Positions 59,600-64,000 of a stretch of 64,000 nucleotides of DNA are shown piece after piece. Origin of the DNA: Cochliopodium minus (taxonomy: Eukaryota; Discosea; Himatismenida; Cochliopodiidae); assembly GCA_024220525.1 (NCBI GenBank), contig JAMYWO010000229.1:1-64000 (forward strand), given 5' to 3'. Both the position numbers and the translations under genes were made by a program. The notes below the pieces were generated by a model. That model was not told the origin of the DNA. It did no database searches and was given only the letters and a program-made list of their open reading frames with translations. Numbering within the stretch: the stretch's first letter is position 1; each line of letters opens with the position of its first letter.

Positions 59600-62500
59600 A
59601 TGGAGATAATTAAAAATGTCTTTGTGGAACCCAATGTATCATTCATAGAAGCAAATCAAAATCAAAAAGAGTTGTTGAGGAAAGAATTTGAAAAAGATAA
59701 TAAAGATATTTCCTTGGATGGGGATTTTTGGCAGATGTCTCTGCAAAGCTCAAGGACACAAAGAAGATTCGATAAATTTTTGGAGCAAAAGAAATTTTAT
59801 AAATTTTCTTTATCTCCACAAGATGATGGCAAAGAGGAATTAATTCCAAGAGAAAATCATGTTTTTAATTCAGATATTGATTATTCTGATAAAGGGGATG
59901 AAATTGATATTGATCTGTTGGAAGAAGAAATTAATTTCAGATCGAATAAATTGAAGGGATTGGATAGTATATCAACCGAAGAATATAAAAAAAAATTTAA
60001 TGAACACATCAATGAAAAATATAAAATCGATTTTGATTACACTGAATATTTTTCCAATCAAGAAAATGAAAATAGTTTGGAGGAAAATGATTCAATAATT
60101 GATGAAGAAGAGGAATCGAGTCTGCTATTTGTTGAAAATGCACAAGATAAAATGAATTTGACAGAAGAAAGCCAAATAGATATAATTAGCATCACAAACA
60201 TCAATGATAATAACACAATAATCCACAATAATATAAATAATGAAGATCTACAAAATACTCAAATAGATTTGAATAAATTCAGATCATACGATAAAGAACC
60301 TTCAAAAATGAAAAGATCAGAATTGCCAAAAGGATTCAGAGAAAATGAAATTATGAAATGGTCAGCTGCACAAAGAAATTCATGGAACCAAAGAAGAAAC
60401 AATCCAAACGCATATTACTACAGATTCAATGATCCATTCGAGGCAGTAAGGAATGGGAGATGGTCAAAAGAAGAAGAGGAATTATTCTTAAAAACCTACA
60501 ATGAATGGATCAATAAAGGATGGAAGATTGGGAGTGCATGGTAAATCTGTTTTCACTATTCAAATCAAATTTTTTATTTCAAAAAAATGAAAACTTTAAA
60601 TGTTTTGGAGAAATAAAATAAAATAAATTATAAAAAAAAACTTTTAAAATAGGGGAGCATTTTCCAAATCCATACCAGGGAGAGTGGGATATTCATGTTC
60701 CAATTACTATAGAAGGATGATAATGTTTGGGAAGCTGAGAGATGATTCCTATTCCATCAACGAAAACGGGGAACTTCGCCAAGAGAATCCATCACAGCAG
60801 ATGCAAGGAGAGTTGGCAGATAACTGCCTATCGGGAGTGTGGGAAACAGAAAAAGTGAAAGAATTTGAAAAATTGGTTGAGCAAATAGTTCTAAACTCTT
60901 TTAGTGGGCTATCTTCCAACCACAGAAATCCACACACCAAAACTATTAAACGTGGCGCTAAAAGAGGAAGACAACCAGGTACTTACAGCAAAAAAGTTAC
61001 ACGTGCGAAAATCAGTGAGAATCAATCACAACCCAGAGTAGTCACACAGAACAGAGAACCTATTGCTCCTCCTCCCAGGCGTATTGTAGATTTAAAGTTG
61101 TTGGACAGCATTGACATTTCTCCACTTCCCAATTCTATCATTGATCAGAAGATGAAGCAACAAAGCATTGAGAGGGTTTTTACTTTTGGGCCAACCTTCC
61201 AAATCAACTTTTCTTTTCAGTTGATTGATTTCACAGACAAGTTGGAATCTGTTTTCGATTTTTTGCATAAGAAATTCACCCAAAACAAATCTGATGTTGC
61301 TTCCTTTGCTCTTTATCAAGCCATCACCCTTTTCTTACAAGATCATTTCATGAACATTGAACAAGAAAACGAAAAAGAAAGGTTCTTGAATGTTTTCTCC
61401 CAACAACTTCTGAAATTAAATCTTGTTTTGGATGAAGTGGAAAAGAACATTGCTCAGTCATCCATGGGTAACCACATTCTCTATTATTGGAATTGTGTTC
61501 GCTGGGTTTCATTCTTGAAACAAAACAATCAAACTCTAAATGAAAGTTTGAACATCGAAAATTTTTGTGAGATATTGATAGAGAAGCTCTTTTTTTTCTT
61601 AGAAAAGTTTCATCAATCTATCAAAGTTGCCGACGGACACTCTGCATCCCCAATTTTGTTTCTTTTCAAAGAAGTTCATTCCATTTTGGAGTAAAAAAAA
61701 AAAATACTTTAAATTTGATTAACATTAACATTTTTTTTTTCGTTTATAGGAGCTTTTGGTCTTCTTTCAATCGTGTTTGTGAAAAGTTTATGAAAGATAA
61801 GTCTGAGTTAATCTGGAGAGCTCTTTTTACTTTCTTGCCTGTGACTAAAAGGGAGACTTTCCATTATGATTGCAACTGGGATTTGCTGAGCGATCTGACC
61901 AATGCATCTTTTGAGTTTAAAACAGTGGATCCAAAATTAGTTTTGTCTCGTTATTTGGTAACAATAAAAAAAAAAAATTTTTATTTTATTAATAATTTTA
62001 TAAATTTATAGCAAGTCTCAAAGTTTTGGGTAAACAATAGACACTCAAACAAATTTTCCACAATTATCAACAAAAACAAGGAAATGATCTTGTCTTGCTT
62101 TGGAGACACTTCGAGCGGGATTGATTTGTTGAAGTCTGTCTTCATAGAAAAAAGGAGCATCCAAAAATACACAGAAGCAAATCCCAACGATCCATTTTTC
62201 TTGTCATTTTCCAAGATATGCCTCCTTTTGCTCGGACCGAATGTCTCAAATGTACCCGAAAGAAACCAACCTGACGTTTGTGTGGCAACACTGAGATACA
62301 TTTCGTTTTACTTGTTCGAAATAGATCAACATAAATCCGGCAATGAGTACACCACTAGTTGGTTCTCTCAATATTTAACGATCAATCTCCTTTCATCACT
62401 GGAAGTTCCTGTCAATCTCCAAAGCAAATTGAAAGAAAGCTCTTTCTTGAAGGACATCTTAGGATGGCAAGTGGGATGTTTTCCTGACCGTGACTATTAC

Positions 62501-64000
62501 GTCCTGGACTATTTATTCATTCTCTACACAATTTCCTTGCAACAAAAAAGCAAACCAGAGGATTCTATACCAACTCTAGATGTAAAGTCGGAGGAAGCTT
62601 CTAAAAAATTGATCACAACACTCGCGGTAACGACAGAAGAGGTTTCCGAAAAATTGATCAATTTCTTGTCAAAGGTGAACACCAAGTTGTTCACAGAGAA
62701 CAAACCCCTTTTTATGAGCCTGTGCGAAAAACTCTTTGGTATGTCCTTAACTACCTTAAATCTTTTGAAGGAAAAACACAGAAAAACCTTTTGTCCCTCT
62801 TTCATAGAGATCATTTGTAACTTTTTGAAAATCTTCGAAAAGAAAAAAACTCTCCCTACTGTTGACATTTTCAGTCTTTCTCCGTGCCTCCTCCAAAAGT
62901 TAACTCAATTCATCTACTCGATATTCGATCTCTACAAAGAGAACTCCAACGAATTCCCCCTCAAAAAATTTCCATTTCTCAACTTGATCGACAACATGAA
63001 GGATAACATCACCAAAATCCACACCCCTGAAATCATTAATTGTGTATCTCTCAAATTTGCAATTCATGTTTTGGATTCCTACACCAATTCTAGTAATTCC
63101 GTTTTTAACTTTCTTTTGACCTTCCAAAAGTTTCCCGTGACCCACAAAGAAAATCCTAAATTGAGGGAAATCGCTTGCAGAATTTTGTGTTCTTTCTTTT
63201 CTTATCTGGACGCATCCAAAGTGTTGATTGAACAAGTAAACACTTTTTTTTTTTTTTTGATTTTTAAAATTTTGTTTACACATTTTTTTAGGACAAGTAT
63301 TTTGGCTTGATGAATGTTTGGCTTTTGTCGATGATAGACACTAATATAGATGGAGACACCTTGTATCAATTAACCAACAAAATGAAAGAGATTAAAGTGA
63401 AGAGCAGTAATAAGTCAGAGAGTTTTTGCAATTTTTTCACTTCCAAACCCAACTCTAGCAACAATCTTGTTTTCACAAGAGGAGACTTCACCAACATGAA
63501 GGAGAGATGTTCCCTTATTGAAAGAGTCTTTCAAAATTTTATTGACATTTGCAACATTCCCATTGAAAATAAAAACTGGTCTCAGTTTAACAAAAATAAT
63601 CATAGTGCCCGCTACAAGGTAAATTATCTTTCTTTCTTTTTTTTAAATTGATTTTTTAATTTCATTTTATTTCTCTAGGTTATATTTGATGGGTTGTACG
63701 AAGTTTTAGACACCCAGATTATTTCAACCCAAATAAAAGATAATATGAATGGAGCAACTATAACAATGATGGGTTTGATTGACATACACGGATTTTTCTT
63801 ATGCACCTTTTCTAACTTTCTCCAGATTGTGAAATTTTAACAAATTTTCTTTATCAAAATTTTTTATTCATTTTTTTATTCAAGAAACCTCATGATCAAA
63901 AAGCAAAGAACCAACTGGATGGATTTATAGAAATAGGATTTGCTATGGTGAACAAAAAAGATAAGTGGTCTCACTTTGCATTGCAACATCTCATTGTGTT
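59600..64000 (+). CDS. Large SANT/Myb-like plus helical-repeat protein, possibly MMS22-like; 3' partial
   Basis: Seven exons in phase (59600-60540, 60653-61690, 61750-61957, 62012-63235, 63292-63618, 63679-63828 and 63885 to the edge) give over 1330 residues. Residues 1-280 are acidic and disordered. A SANT-like domain at about 285-345 is split by the first intron (GRWSKEEEELF, then IPGRVGYSCSNYYRRM). A basic linker with an AT-hook-like KRGRQP follows. The rest is a long alpha-helical repeat region (HEAT/ARM-like). The SANT-like fold suggests DNA or chromatin binding. The Mms22/Mus7/MMS22L replication-repair family is one possible home for the helical part, but I cannot show this by eye. The gene continues right of 64000. 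Confidence 0.7.

Overview
This is AT-rich nuclear DNA from a free-living, probably amoeboid or amoeboflagellate protist. The genes are dense, lie on both strands and are split by short spliceosomal introns (often 45-100 nt, ending in T-rich...AG). The standard code fits, with TAA and TGA stops. Formin, RhoGEF, BAR-SH3, PX, PH, DEP, Frizzled-type CRD and cyclic-nucleotide phosphodiesterase genes point to an amoeboid lineage such as Amoebozoa, Heterolobosea or Anaeramoebae. I cannot choose among them by eye. I recognised no virus, retroelement, transposase, CRISPR array, tRNA or rRNA. Many introns carry long low-complexity arrays built on a TTTTTTA unit.

Layout. 0-10 kb: a formin-type gene (RA-like, GBD/FH3; the rest lies left of the window), a tandem-PH long coiled-coil protein and a coiled-coil protein with two ubiquitin-like domains, all on the minus strand. 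10.7-17.2 kb: an N-formylglutamate amidohydrolase-like enzyme, then three incomplete genes in a row (Cys/Met PLP enzyme, PRPP synthetase, GT4 glycosyltransferase) around one N base and a repeat array, which looks like an assembly junction. 17.4-30 kb: a CDCA7-type zinc-finger protein, an alpha/beta hydrolase, a damaged UBZ4/RBR-like/RING-Cys-relay E3 gene, an IQ-RhoGEF-PH-DEP-DEP-phosphodiesterase fusion, a secreted Frizzled-type CRD protein and a PMP34-like carrier. 30-41 kb: NAD synthase, an atypical SDR epimerase, a GT25-like glycosyltransferase and a SnoaL-plus-EcKL/CHK kinase fusion with broken frame. 41-46.8 kb: two tandem secreted papain-like proteins (one holding a 100-N gap, one frame-broken) and a PX-PH protein. 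47-64 kb: a small repeat protein, BAR-SH3, F-box plus TMEM185-like, a tail-anchored RhoGEF, a two-TM protein, a charged disordered protein, a WD40 protein and a large SANT/helical-repeat gene running off the right edge.

How the genes relate: there are no operons. Phosphoinositide, Rho and actin functions recur (formin, two RhoGEFs, tandem PH, PX-PH, BAR-SH3), so the region is rich in membrane and cytoskeleton signalling. Many proteins are multidomain fusions. The most unusual are the RhoGEF-DEP-PDE protein, the RBR-like/RCR ligase and the SnoaL-kinase fusion. Exon models were built by hand by checking GT-AG (occasionally GC-AG) sites and reading phase. Domain names come from motif recognition and were not searched against databases.
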